45,528 bases of DNA from Saprospiraceae bacterium (GTDB taxonomy: Bacteria > Bacteroidota > Bacteroidia > Chitinophagales > Saprospiraceae), in the NCBI GenBank assembly GCA_029212405.1, contig JARGNR010000053.1, positions 1 to 45,528 of the forward strand, given 5' to 3'. Shown here piece after piece: positions 25,010 to 33,326 of this stretch (its first letter is position 1; every line of letters begins with the position of its first letter). The notes beneath the pieces are model-generated. The model had not been told where the DNA came from, searched no databases, and was given only the letters and a program-made list of their open reading frames with translations. Both the position numbers and the translations under genes were made by a program.

Positions 25010-25835
25010 TGATAATACTCTTGATAAGCAATAAATCGATGAGTTCTCTACGATCTCTTTGATCTTGAGAATTCACTTCCAGGTATTTTAAATAAGCTTT
25101 ATAACTGTCATCGTAATCCGTCTGATAGGTTTCAGAGATCGTTTGAACAATTTGAACCAATTTATCTCTACATTTTGAATCAGGACTGATATTCAACAAT
25201 TCCTTAATGGCTTTTTCATACTCCTTTATACTCAACAAAGCCTCTACTTTAATAATGTGATCTTCACAGTATTCTTCTTGATACCTATCATATACTTTTT
25301 GTTTCAGTGTCCACATTTGTTCCGCACAGGGTTCTGAAGAATTTGATGCTAAGGCATAGGCCTTGGTGAAATTTTCAGTCGAAAGGTAGGCATCTACTGC
25401 TCCAGCTATTTTTGAACAGTCAGTTTCAATACCTTGCGTATTTTCTTTTAAAAAGGTGTTGATCTTTTTACGAAACTTTTTTAAGGATCTTAATGCATTT
25501 TTTCTAGCTTTTTCAATATTTCTACCTGAAGCAGTAATCTTAATGGTATTTACAGCTACCAATGATTCATCCAATAAGCTATATAGTTTAATGGTGAAAT
25601 CAGAAAGTAAAACAACTTTACTATCAATGCCTGCCATTTTTGTTTCTTCAATTTCTTCAAGTGCGAGTTCAACGTAATACAAGTTGTATTCATCTTCAAT
25701 AGAACTTAAGAAACGATCTTTAATATCTTGTTCTGATATGGAGCGCATATCACTTGATACAGCATTTACCAATACATCTTGTGCCCAAAAAGTGGTGCTA
25801 CATAAAAGTGATAATAGGATTAATGTATATTTCAT
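25002..25835 (-). CDS. Exported protein with helical repeat region (cluster gene 3)
   Basis: A 277-residue exported protein. After the signal peptide (MKYTLILLSLLCSTTFWAQ) there is an alpha/beta part with strands VLLSDFTIKLYSL and LVAVNTIKITASGRN, and a basic helix EKARKNALRSLKKFRKKI. The second half (about 135-277) is helical with a TPR-like rhythm: GAVDAYLSTENFTKAYALASN, VEALLSIKEYEKAIKELLNI and YKAYLKYLEVNSQDQRD. Four Cys lie in the helical part. The first half may be a diverged LPP20- or CsgG-like domain. It is tightly packed between genes 2 and 4 (8 bases between its start and the stop of gene 2; overlap with gene 4). Probably a scaffold subunit of the same complex; function unknown. Confidence 0.55.
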   Translation of the reverse strand: MKYTLILLSLLCSTTFWAQDVLVNAVSSDMRSISEQDIKDRFLSSIEDEYNLYYVELALEEIEETKMAGIDSKVVLLSDFTIKLYSLLDESLVAVNTIKITASGRNIEKARKNALRSLKKFRKKINTFLKENTQGIETDCSKIAGAVDAYLSTENFTKAYALASNSSEPCAEQMWTLKQKVYDRYQEEYCEDHIIKVEALLSIKEYEKAIKELLNISPDSKCRDKLVQIVQTISETYQTDYDDSYKAYLKYLEVNSQDQRDRRELIDLLLIKSIIND

Positions 25836-25843
25836 AATTGGAT

Positions 25844-26743
25844 TTATTGGATGGTGATAAAAATTCTTCCGCCTTGCAAATCTCTGCTGGTATCAAGGCC
25901 AAGCTTTTTTAAGTATTTTCTAAACTTCTGAACAAATTTAGAGACTCTGAAATTCTTGCCGTTTTCTGTTTTTAAGGGCACTCTCATTTCATCTACAATC
26001 ATTTTGGTAGCCGTTACCCCTTGTATGTGATAGTAAGATCCATAGCTGTTGTTTTCTAACCAGTCCTCTATTTTGTCAGACAATAAATCTAGATCACCAA
26101 ATTCATAATCCATGTCATATTCGCTGTCTTCAGAAAAAGTGATATTCATAGCCAACATCCTTCCGTTTGCATTCATGTCATCAAATCGAAGCTGTAATGT
26201 ATTCATGAAATCGTCTGTCATTTCTGATACCGCTTTTTCCACTAATTTTTCAAAGCTTTCTGTATAAAATCTTGGAGAAACACCGGATTTGTTGGCCAAA
26301 GAAACACCAGTAAATGCATCGTAGGCTGATAAAATAATGGTCACACTATTGCCTCCGTTGGATCGATTGATCGTTGTTTCTGTTTCAATATACATGTCGG
26401 CCCCACTCAATTCAATAAGCTCTTGTTTGATGGAAGCTTGATTTTCCAATTCCATGACTCGATCATTCTGTAGTAATTTGAGCTTTGCATTCAAATCTAC
26501 AGTGGGGAAATTCCTTTTATCGAAGGCTTCTTTAACTCTTGAAATCGCCAGTCTTGACAAATCATTTCTGTTCAATTCATCCGCAATACTCCTATCTGCA
26601 GGTGTATACGGAATGACCATTATTTTGGGTTGTATCTTTTTGGTTTTCTGCTCTTGTGAAATGCCAGTTGTCGATAGAGTAACTGTCATTAATAAAACCA
26701 ATATGAATTTAATTTTTGAAATCATTATAGTTCGTTTTTCCAT
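25844..26743 (-). CDS. DUF6175-like exported protein (cluster gene 2)
   Basis: A 299-residue exported protein resembling the DUF6175 group that I recall from Bacteroidota genomes. The visible pattern is IMVIPYTPADRS near the mature start, DLSRLAISRVKEAFDKRNFPTVDL, a linker EQASIKQELIELSGADMYIETE, VTIILSAYDAFTGVSLANKSG, and the segment MNTLQLRFDDMNANGRMLAM. The C-terminal part has DKIEDWLENNSYGSYYH and KFVQKFRKYLKKLGLD. The order (strand, helix, GAD-like strand, 'DAFTG' strand) parallels the CsgG fold. The signal peptide begins at MISKIKFILVLLM, so 26725 is an alternative start. It begins five bases after the stop of gene 1. No enzymatic motif is seen. Confidence 0.65.
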   Translation of the reverse strand: MEKRTIMISKIKFILVLLMTVTLSTTGISQEQKTKKIQPKIMVIPYTPADRSIADELNRNDLSRLAISRVKEAFDKRNFPTVDLNAKLKLLQNDRVMELENQASIKQELIELSGADMYIETETTINRSNGGNSVTIILSAYDAFTGVSLANKSGVSPRFYTESFEKLVEKAVSEMTDDFMNTLQLRFDDMNANGRMLAMNITFSEDSEYDMDYEFGDLDLLSDKIEDWLENNSYGSYYHIQGVTATKMIVDEMRVPLKTENGKNFRVSKFVQKFRKYLKKLGLDTSRDLQGGRIFITIQ

Positions 26744-26748
26744 GAGTA

Positions 26749-27237
26749 TTACAATCCAAATGCTCGAATAATTCCTTTTTGTTCGAGATGTGATCGGAAA
26801 GCATTAAGGTTTATCTTTAATTTAACATTGGTAGAGGGTTCATTCAAGTTCAAAAATTTGAAGTTACTTACCTTTTTATCGAGAATGAATCGTTCAATGT
26901 CATTTTCAAATAGTTTATCAAAAAAGCCACGGTTGGATGCATACACATCTTGAGCATTGTTACCCAGTAAAGGAGTACTTTGATTTGATTCAGGAATGCC
27001 TTGTAAAAGGATATTCATAAATGCATTTTGAATGGCATTATTTACAGAAGCTTCTTTCATATTTCCATATCCTCCAGCAAGCACATAAAGTTGGCCACTT
27101 GGACTAGGTTCAATCAGCATTGTCTCACCTGTAAGCTTAGAAGTCTTGCAACTAAATACGATAAGGCTGACAAATAACAACAGTAATAATGGGAGTGTTT
27201 TAAGGGATGTAACTTTTGAAATTTGGTTTATCTGCAT
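26749..27237 (-). CDS. LPP20-like small lipoprotein (cluster gene 1)
   Basis: A 162-residue lipoprotein, first gene of the six-gene run. It has a signal peptide ending LIVFSC (lipobox FSC), then a mature part with LYVLAGGYGNMKEASVNNAIQNAFMNIL. This resembles the 'A-x-x-N-A...A' helix of LPP20/FlgP-type lipoproteins. The C-terminal strand pair is NVKLKINLNAFRSHLEQKGII. The start at 27237 is chosen because a TAnnTTTG promoter box (27259-27266) overlaps the longer alternative start. By analogy with FlgO/FlgP/FlgT it may be the outer-membrane anchor for the CsgG-like subunits encoded downstream; this is inference. Confidence 0.6.
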   Translation of the reverse strand: MQINQISKVTSLKTLPLLLLLFVSLIVFSCKTSKLTGETMLIEPSPSGQLYVLAGGYGNMKEASVNNAIQNAFMNILLQGIPESNQSTPLLGNNAQDVYASNRGFFDKLFENDIERFILDKKVSNFKFLNLNEPSTNVKLKINLNAFRSHLEQKGIIRAFGL

Positions 27238-27258
27238 GATTATAAGTGTTAATTTTGG

Positions 27259-27266
27259 CAAATATA
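27259..27266 (-). promoter_or_regulatory. -7 box for the six-gene envelope cluster
   Basis: Minus strand TATATTTG, matching TAnnTTTG, 22 bases before the ATG of cluster gene 1 at 27237. The -33 element is weak. It sits in the divergent region facing the WG-repeat gene. Confidence 0.55.
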
Positions 27267-27442
27267 TAATAATTACTTAATTAGCGACTTAATTGTGATT
27301 TCGTGCTATATTAATCCAGAATTGGATAGCATATACGGATCGGATTTAGTCGGTTTGTCTTGTTTTTGTAAATATAAATTTTGAAAGAGTTTATAGAGAC
27401 ATTTCAACATGTATTTAGTAATACTTTAAATTAATACCAATT

Positions 27443-29080
27443 ATGTTCAAGCATTTTAACATTATGTATCGCCAATTTCACATCCTCTTAATAGTAATTG
27501 TTCTAGCTGCTTGCCCAAGTAGTTTTGTCTACAGTCAAGATGTAGATTGGGTAGTAGAACCCATTATTACTGATGCTGATGAAATTGATCTCGAACAATC
27601 TATGCAGACCACACTTAATTTGATCAAAGTAAAAAAAGATGGAAAGTGGGGAATAAAAAATACAAAGAATGAATTAATTGTTCCTATTGAATATAAATAC
27701 ACTACAATATGGAGAGGAGGAAAGCATTGTGAAGGACGTAATGGAAGAGATCAATATTTCTTTGATCAAGAAGGATATGAAGTGGAATTTGATGAGGTGG
27801 ACGCTTTGAATAAAAAATTAAATCGAGAGCGAGATGAAAAGAAGAGAATTAAAAATCTAGAAGATTTGACAGCAGCAAATCCTGATGTTGATTTTTCTAC
27901 GATATTAGTCAGAGGTAAATATCACAAATATGTGGCATTAAATAAAAAGACAGGAGATACCATATCTAATAATATTGCAATAAAGGGATTTTTTGTTACT
28001 TCATCCATGCACTCTTTACAGACGGTAGATAAAGAAAGAGTGGTAGTAAATGGATCTGGCGAAATCGTGAAACCATTTGACAAGGAAGCAGATTTTGTTG
28101 ATCGTAAAGGAGATCGAATTATTTATAGAGTTAAACGACCGAGAGGTTTATTTGATGAGAATTTCAACACTATTTTACCATTTGAATATAACGATATTAG
28201 TTTTTTGACCGAAGACTTCCTAGAAGTAAGTAAAGATGGTGAAGTGTTTAACATTATTGATGTGGATGGAAATATAATTCCGAACACTACAGGAAGTAGT
28301 ATTTATGTCAGTAAAAAAGGGATGATTATCATCAAATTAGATAAATATAAAACTGGTATTTTCGATCCAGAAACTCAAAAAGTGACAGAATATGATTGGA
28401 AAATTGGAGGAAGGCCTATTGGTAATACAAACGTTTACCAGATTACCAATAAGGATACACTAAGTGGCTTGTATGATTTCGATTTGAATAAGGAGGTTGT
28501 CCCTTGTATGTATCGTAGAGCAAGAGTGAAAGGGAGTCTTTTTGTAGGTGGTAATTATCCAGTTTCAAAAAAGCAAAGAAGATCAACTCTTTATCAATTA
28601 AAGACGGTTTTTAATTTAAAAGGTGAGGAAATTTTAAAGGATAGTATTAAAGGAATCATGCAGGTGGGACCTGAACTTATCTATACCACTGATCGAAATG
28701 GGAACTTTACGGAATATGACGGACAAGGGAAGTTGAGACAAAAGTTGCCAGAAGGAATTCAAATGCTTTCAAAAGATAATCGGTTTATATCGCATCAGAA
28801 AAGAAGAGAAAACCTATATATACCAATAAATGATTATTTGTCAGGAAAAGAGGCAAAGGGCTATACTTCCATTTCGAAACCTGAGAATAATAAGGAAAAG
28901 ACGCTATTTGCATATAAAGTTAACCGAGATGGCAAGCAAGGAGTAATAGATCAAAATGGAAATATACTTCTACCTCTAGTATTTGATGAAATAAAATTAG
29001 AGAGTCATTATAGGAAGTATTTGATTGCAAAAGTAGATGGGAAATGGGGTGTTCTTCATAATCCATTGTCAAGCAAATAA
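27443..29080 (+). CDS. WG-repeat lipoprotein
   Basis: A 545-residue exported protein with WG repeats, short beta-propeller-like units of the form (D/K)GKWGIxxxxGxxxxPxxYxxI. Clear copies include KKDGKWGIKNTKNELIVPIE, RGLFDENFNTILPFEYNDI, SGLYDFDLNKEVVPCMYRRA, DGKQGVIDQNGNILLPLVFD and a final DGKWGVLHN. The N-terminus has a hydrophobic segment with LAAC, fitting a lipoprotein, followed by PSSFVYSQD; signal peptidase I cleavage is the alternative. An internal ATG at 27464 is a possible start. It is divergent from the six-gene CsgG-like cluster with 205 bases between starts, so shared regulation is possible. Confidence 0.75.
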   Translation: MFKHFNIMYRQFHILLIVIVLAACPSSFVYSQDVDWVVEPIITDADEIDLEQSMQTTLNLIKVKKDGKWGIKNTKNELIVPIEYKYTTIWRGGKHCEGRNGRDQYFFDQEGYEVEFDEVDALNKKLNRERDEKKRIKNLEDLTAANPDVDFSTILVRGKYHKYVALNKKTGDTISNNIAIKGFFVTSSMHSLQTVDKERVVVNGSGEIVKPFDKEADFVDRKGDRIIYRVKRPRGLFDENFNTILPFEYNDISFLTEDFLEVSKDGEVFNIIDVDGNIIPNTTGSSIYVSKKGMIIIKLDKYKTGIFDPETQKVTEYDWKIGGRPIGNTNVYQITNKDTLSGLYDFDLNKEVVPCMYRRARVKGSLFVGGNYPVSKKQRRSTLYQLKTVFNLKGEEILKDSIKGIMQVGPELIYTTDRNGNFTEYDGQGKLRQKLPEGIQMLSKDNRFISHQKRRENLYIPINDYLSGKEAKGYTSISKPENNKEKTLFAYKVNRDGKQGVIDQNGNILLPLVFDEIKLESHYRKYLIAKVDGKWGVLHNPLSSK

Positions 29081-29109
29081 AACCTAGTATATAGATATAA
29101 ACTGGATGG

Positions 29110-29880
29110 TTATTCTCTATTGTAGTACCAGCTGATTCCAAGTGCGAACGTAAGCCCGTTTGAAGTAAAGATATTATCAGTAGGACGAGTTCCATTGAAT
29201 TGTAGATCAATAAATGTATCTGAAAATGCTACGTCTGTGGCATCAAAGTCTGTTGCTGTAAATTCGATTTCTTGTTCATTGTTGAAAACTTCATAATCGT
29301 AAGCTACAGAAAAACTCAAACCAAATTTTTGTTCAAAAAGTAATGTTGTTTCTAATTTAGGAATCAAATAGCAAGCTGATTGAGAGATGTCAACATTTAC
29401 ATCTCTATCCACATAGTCTGTATCGGCAATCACTATACCAACAGTATCCACACTTATTTCTCCAATGTTCACATTTGAACTTCCGCCGGTGAATCCCAAT
29501 GAAGGTCGAAATAATAGGTCCATTGTTCCAATTGGTATAGGGTAGTTGTATCCAACAGATAAACCAAATTTCCCCTTTCCTTGTCCAGAAAGTGGAGCAC
29601 TGAGATCCAATGAATAACTCATGCCTTTGTATTTACCAAACTTCAATCCTATCTCTAAAGCGGTATAAGAAATAGAGCCATCATAGTCATTATTGAAGCT
29701 GTATTCTAATTCACGGATAGAATTTTCTGTAAAAGACAAAGCGAGATTGCCCGTTTCTGGAGACATTGTTCCTTTTAAAATACGTATATCAAATGAAGTA
29801 TAACTTTCAGTTAATCCTTGACCATTTAAAAAGGAAGTGCAAAAACAGATAAATAGGAATGTAGATAGTAAATTTTTCAT
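29110..29880 (-). CDS. Outer-membrane beta-barrel protein
   Basis: A 256-residue protein with a signal peptide (MKNLLSTFLFICFCTSFLNGQ). Alternating hydrophobic strands run throughout (YSLDLSAPLSGQGKGKFGLSVGYNYPI, KFGLSFSVAYDYEVF), and the C-terminus GLTFALGISWYYNRE is aromatic, as expected for a small outer-membrane barrel. The family is not recognised. It lies convergent to the WG-repeat gene (29 bases between stops). A role beside the WG-repeat protein or the envelope cluster is possible but unsupported. Confidence 0.65.
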   Translation of the reverse strand: MKNLLSTFLFICFCTSFLNGQGLTESYTSFDIRILKGTMSPETGNLALSFTENSIRELEYSFNNDYDGSISYTALEIGLKFGKYKGMSYSLDLSAPLSGQGKGKFGLSVGYNYPIPIGTMDLLFRPSLGFTGGSSNVNIGEISVDTVGIVIADTDYVDRDVNVDISQSACYLIPKLETTLLFEQKFGLSFSVAYDYEVFNNEQEIEFTATDFDATDVAFSDTFIDLQFNGTRPTDNIFTSNGLTFALGISWYYNRE

Positions 29881-29964
29881 TGGTTCAATATTTTGTGCAA
29901 TAATAGGAAATTTATTTTCAACTTAATATTGAACCCTTCAATTATGAATAGTATAAAAAAAAAA

Positions 29965-30819
29965 CTAATCATACATCATATCCATGTTTTTATTGAGGTA
30001 CTTATTTGCTGCGGCATTTGTAGTAATTGCCGGAATCACAATGGAAAGTAAAAATATAGCTCCCAAAGAAATGAGAACAAAAAATAGATTGACAACTTCC
30101 CAAACCCTGGGTAAATAAAAGTAAACTACAATCAATAAACCAGCTATGAGAACTGCAGCTAGTACAAAAGCTCTGAACCCCACAAGGACTCCAGTTTTGA
30201 TGTAAGGCATTTTGATGAAATTCCATCTTGCTCCGACTAACTCCATTGTTTTTATTTCCCAACGATCAGCATACATACTGAGGTTGATTGTGTTTTGAAT
30301 GATAACAATGGCTAAAAAGACAAAAATTAGACCTATACCCAAAATGGTGTAGGCTACCTTATTCAAATTTGATTTTATATTCTTAATGGTCAAATCTTCA
30401 TAATAGACCGATAATACTTGCTTATTTTTTTCAAGCTGAGATTTAATTGATTGTAGTGTTTCTACTGAATAGTGTTCTGCTTTAACATTAAATAATATAA
30501 CATCTCGAAATGGGTTGTTCTCGGGGTCAAAGTTGATTTGTAGATTGGAACCCATAGTCTCTAATGCCTTTGTTTTAGGGATGAATTTTGTGGTTCCAGA
30601 TCTTATTTCTTCTATGCCTCTTATTTCCTTGATGACTTCTTTTTCATTTGAATCGTCAGATAACTCTACAACAATGTTCATTTTTTCTTTAATCAGATTG
30701 GTCAAATTATGACTATGCAATAGGATCAAAATAAAAATACCAAGCAGAAACATAACAATAGCTACTGATATGCTAGAGTATAGGTGTGTAGGTTTGGATT
30801 TAGACGATTTGGACGTCAT
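29965..30819 (-). CDS. ftsX: Cell-division permease FtsX
   Basis: A 284-residue inner-membrane protein with the FtsX layout. A first helix near residues 14-36 is followed by a large periplasmic domain (about 40-160, with IVVELSDDSNEKEVIKEIRG). Three C-terminal helices come next, and the cytoplasmic loop has the hallmark NTINLSMYADRWEIKTMELVGARWNFIKMPY. FtsX with the ATPase FtsE controls peptidoglycan hydrolases at the septum; ftsE is not next to it here. It has its own promoter box. Confidence 0.92.
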   Translation of the reverse strand: MTSKSSKSKPTHLYSSISVAIVMFLLGIFILILLHSHNLTNLIKEKMNIVVELSDDSNEKEVIKEIRGIEEIRSGTTKFIPKTKALETMGSNLQINFDPENNPFRDVILFNVKAEHYSVETLQSIKSQLEKNKQVLSVYYEDLTIKNIKSNLNKVAYTILGIGLIFVFLAIVIIQNTINLSMYADRWEIKTMELVGARWNFIKMPYIKTGVLVGFRAFVLAAVLIAGLLIVVYFYLPRVWEVVNLFFVLISLGAIFLLSIVIPAITTNAAANKYLNKNMDMMYD

Positions 30820-30836
30820 AGTTTTAATTTATAGCA

Positions 30837-30844
30837 CAAAACTA
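30837..30844 (-). promoter_or_regulatory. -7 box for ftsX
   Basis: Minus strand TAGTTTTG, matching TAnnTTTG, 17 bases before the ftsX start at 30819. No convincing -33 element is visible. Confidence 0.5.
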
Positions 30845-30972
30845 ATATATGAGATCAATTAATAATATGAACTGCATAAAAAATCTTTTATTTCATTCGA
30901 TTGAATCATTTTGAAAAGATTACGTAATTTCCTTTTTGAAATAGATGCATTTTTTCAGCGTAAACCTTTTGT

Positions 30973-31548
30973 ATGAAGATTTCTGTCCTTCTTTTCGTAT
31001 GTATGTTTTTTGTTCATTTCTGTAGTGCTCAAATATCAGTAGTCAACCCATCGTTTGAGGATGAACCTTCAGATGCAACAACTCCTCAAGGCTGGCTACC
31101 GTGCAATGATCTAACTACTCCAGATATCTTGCCTGGATTCTGGGGGGTGTACAATGAACCCAGTCATGGAAATACCTATGTAGGCATCATTACTCGAGAG
31201 AATGGTACCTATGAGACATTTGGTCAACGACTTTCTGTTCCACTAAAAGAAGGAAGTTGTTATTTTTCTGAAATCGATTTGGCACATTCTACCATATATT
31301 CGGGATACAATAAACCGATTAAATTACGTATTTATGTAGGACAGTCTAAATGTTCAAAAGATCAGTTGATTTTTGAATCACCTTTAATTGATCACAAGAA
31401 TTGGAAGACATTCAAATTCAATTTTTACGCTAAAGGAGACTATGAATATATCACCCTCGAAGCATATATCAGTGAAGGTGAATTTTCTCACAAGGGAAAT
31501 ATATTAATCGATAAGCTTCGTCCAATTCTCAGGTGTGGGAACGCTTAA
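30973..31548 (+). CDS. Secreted jelly-roll-like protein
   Basis: A 191-residue exported protein with a signal peptide (KISVLLFVCMFFVHFCSAQ). The mature part begins ISVVNPSFEDEPSDATTPQGW, an opening typical of carbohydrate-binding-like jelly-roll domains in Bacteroidota (an 'N-PSFE' strand followed by 'P-x-GW'). It contains HGNTYVGII and ETFGQRLSVPL and ends with NILIDKLRPI, again a normal jelly-roll edge. This suggests a secreted binding module without an enzyme domain or T9SS sorting domain. Its last four bases overlap the end of the convergent peroxidase gene. Confidence 0.65.
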   Translation: MKISVLLFVCMFFVHFCSAQISVVNPSFEDEPSDATTPQGWLPCNDLTTPDILPGFWGVYNEPSHGNTYVGIITRENGTYETFGQRLSVPLKEGSCYFSEIDLAHSTIYSGYNKPIKLRIYVGQSKCSKDQLIFESPLIDHKNWKTFKFNFYAKGDYEYITLEAYISEGEFSHKGNILIDKLRPILRCGNA

Positions 31549-32591
31549 AATGGGGCACCTTTTCTATATTTCGGATTTTCTATAAAGTCCATATCTGTCA
31601 ATGTTTTTAAAAACTCAATGATATCGTCTTCTTCGGTAGCCGTTAATTGGATGGAATCAATAATTGCATTTTTGACTGCATGATTTGATCCATTGGAGGA
31701 ATAATGTTGTAAAACTGATTTAAGGTCAGGAATACTGCCATCGTGCATATACGGAGCAGTCAATTCTATGTTTCTCAATGAAGCTACTCTAAATTTTCCT
31801 TCGTCGTCTTCGTTTAAAGTTATTCTTTGTCTTCCACGATCCTTATTTGCATAAGTATCTTTTAATCCATTATTTTGGAAAGAAAAATCACTAAATAGTA
31901 CTCCAGAATGACAAGAACTACACTGAGCTTTGGGACCAAAAAATAAATCCATGCCTCTTTTTTGTGTTACTGTAAAAGACGCGTCATTTTCCTTGTTGAT
32001 GTATTGATCATACAAACTATTGTCACTGATGAAGGTACGTAAATAAGAAGCCAAAGCCCTAGTGATGACAAATCCATCGAAAGGACGATCATATATCTGA
32101 GATGCAGCTTTAGAATAATGCACATTCTGAGAGAGTCGCTGACTTGCAGCCAACAGATTAAACCCCATCTCTTGGTGATCTTCGATGGGTACTGCTGAGA
32201 ATAAATCCAGGGATTTTATGCCACCATCTCTATTAAAATAGGGTAGGAAGGCTACATTGGTTAAGGTGCCGCTGTTTCTAAATCCTAAACGCCCTTGAAC
32301 TCCGAGTGAGAATGCAATTTGATCAGCAAACCCATGTTGTGAATGATGACAAGAACTGCAAGAAATAGTTGAATCTATAGAAAGTCCCGTGTCAAAGAAT
32401 AAGCTTTTTCCTAGTGCTATTGATTCTTCTGTTAGTGGATTATTAGGAGGAATTGTTGGTTGAGGCCATCCAGCTCTTAATTCTAGACTAAAAGGTGTAG
32501 ACTTTTTCTCAACATTACATTGGGATAGGATCAATAGTAATCCTACCCCAATGTAAATGATATTCTTATATAAGTACTTACTATTCTGCAA
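31545..32591 (-). CDS. MbnH-like di-heme cytochrome c peroxidase
   Basis: A lipoprotein of about 348 residues of the MauG/cytochrome c peroxidase superfamily. Two CSSCH heme-c sites are present (about residues 78-82 and 224-228), with the family segments LGKSLFFDTGLSIDSTISCSSCH, LTNVAFLPYFNRDGG and FRVASLRNIELTAPYMHDGS. Its neighbour encodes an MbnP-type protein, and such MbnP/MbnH pairs are known: MbnH oxidises a Trp of MbnP to kynurenine, creating a copper site. The start is uncertain: TTG at 32591 gives a normal lipoprotein signal (NSKYLYKNIIYIGVGLLLIL, Cys 25) and overlaps the mbnP-like stop by 11 bases; a TTG at 32621 is also open. It is the third gene of its operon. Confidence 0.85.
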   Translation of the reverse strand: MQNSKYLYKNIIYIGVGLLLILSQCNVEKKSTPFSLELRAGWPQPTIPPNNPLTEESIALGKSLFFDTGLSIDSTISCSSCHHSQHGFADQIAFSLGVQGRLGFRNSGTLTNVAFLPYFNRDGGIKSLDLFSAVPIEDHQEMGFNLLAASQRLSQNVHYSKAASQIYDRPFDGFVITRALASYLRTFISDNSLYDQYINKENDASFTVTQKRGMDLFFGPKAQCSSCHSGVLFSDFSFQNNGLKDTYANKDRGRQRITLNEDDEGKFRVASLRNIELTAPYMHDGSIPDLKSVLQHYSSNGSNHAVKNAIIDSIQLTATEEDDIIEFLKTLTDMDFIENPKYRKGAPF

Positions 32592-33324
32592 CAAACCGAA
32601 TACTAGAATTATAATTTGCAAATAACTTGTTTGCTAATTCTATATTATCGGGTTGTACTTTCGTGAAGTTTTCTTCTTCGAAATTTAACCCAGATAGAAA
32701 TTCATTAAGATCAAAAATGACTTCAAATTGATTACTTCCTTCTTCTATTTTTGCATTTGGAGAAATAGAGTAAAGTTTAAGAAAGTCATCAAAACCTAGG
32801 TGGAAAACTAGTTGTTGTTCAAATTCACCGTCATCATCTAAATCTGCAAATCCATCAATGGCAAGGAATCGGTATCCACCGGCCCAGCCCCAATGCATAG
32901 AAGGGTTCTGTTGTCCTAATGGATCACCTACTTCTCGTTCTGTAAAGTCCATTTCAGTTTCAGCGTTTGTAGTAGCATCTACTCCAATGAAAAAATCAAT
33001 CTTGGATAATGTCACATCTTCTTCTACATCTTCTGGAACAGTAAAGTTGAATTCATACGAACCTGGTTTTACTAGGGTATACCTTGGTGTAGATTCAAAT
33101 ACAGACCCATCAGAAGTTTCAAAAGTCATATCACCCAAATAAAAGGCAACATTGGTGAATTTCACCTTGGTATCATTGATCACGTAGGTAGTCTCATGTG
33201 CTAAGGCATCATCGCCCACATTGATTTGAAAAACGGCATTTACATCTCTTGGATCTTTATCACCACAAGAGCTAATAATGAACGCACCTAAAATAAGGAT
33301 GCTAAATATTTTAATAATTCTCAT
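32581..33324 (-). CDS. MbnP-family copper-binding lipoprotein
   Basis: A 247-residue lipoprotein (lipobox ISSC, Cys 20) of the MbnP (metallo-mystery pair) family. Typical features are the opening VFQINVGDDALAHETTYVIND, VKFTNVAFYLGDM, a motif PSMHWGWAGGYRFLAIDG (W145, W147) and the acidic DLDDDGEFE. In characterised MbnP a Trp is oxidised to kynurenine by the partner di-heme enzyme and then helps to bind Cu(I); W145 and W147 are the candidates here. The gene starts two bases after the stop of the upstream MbnP-like gene and overlaps the peroxidase gene, so the three are one operon. Confidence 0.85.
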   Translation of the reverse strand: MRIIKIFSILILGAFIISSCGDKDPRDVNAVFQINVGDDALAHETTYVINDTKVKFTNVAFYLGDMTFETSDGSVFESTPRYTLVKPGSYEFNFTVPEDVEEDVTLSKIDFFIGVDATTNAETEMDFTEREVGDPLGQQNPSMHWGWAGGYRFLAIDGFADLDDDGEFEQQLVFHLGFDDFLKLYSISPNAKIEEGSNQFEVIFDLNEFLSGLNFEEENFTKVQPDNIELANKLFANYNSSIRFVAE

Positions 33325-33326
33325 AT

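Noticed and set aside
30002-30262. 86-codon minus-strand frame with many Cys and Ser
   Set aside because: It lies entirely inside ftsX in another frame, and its composition is that of an antiphase shadow of a membrane-protein gene.
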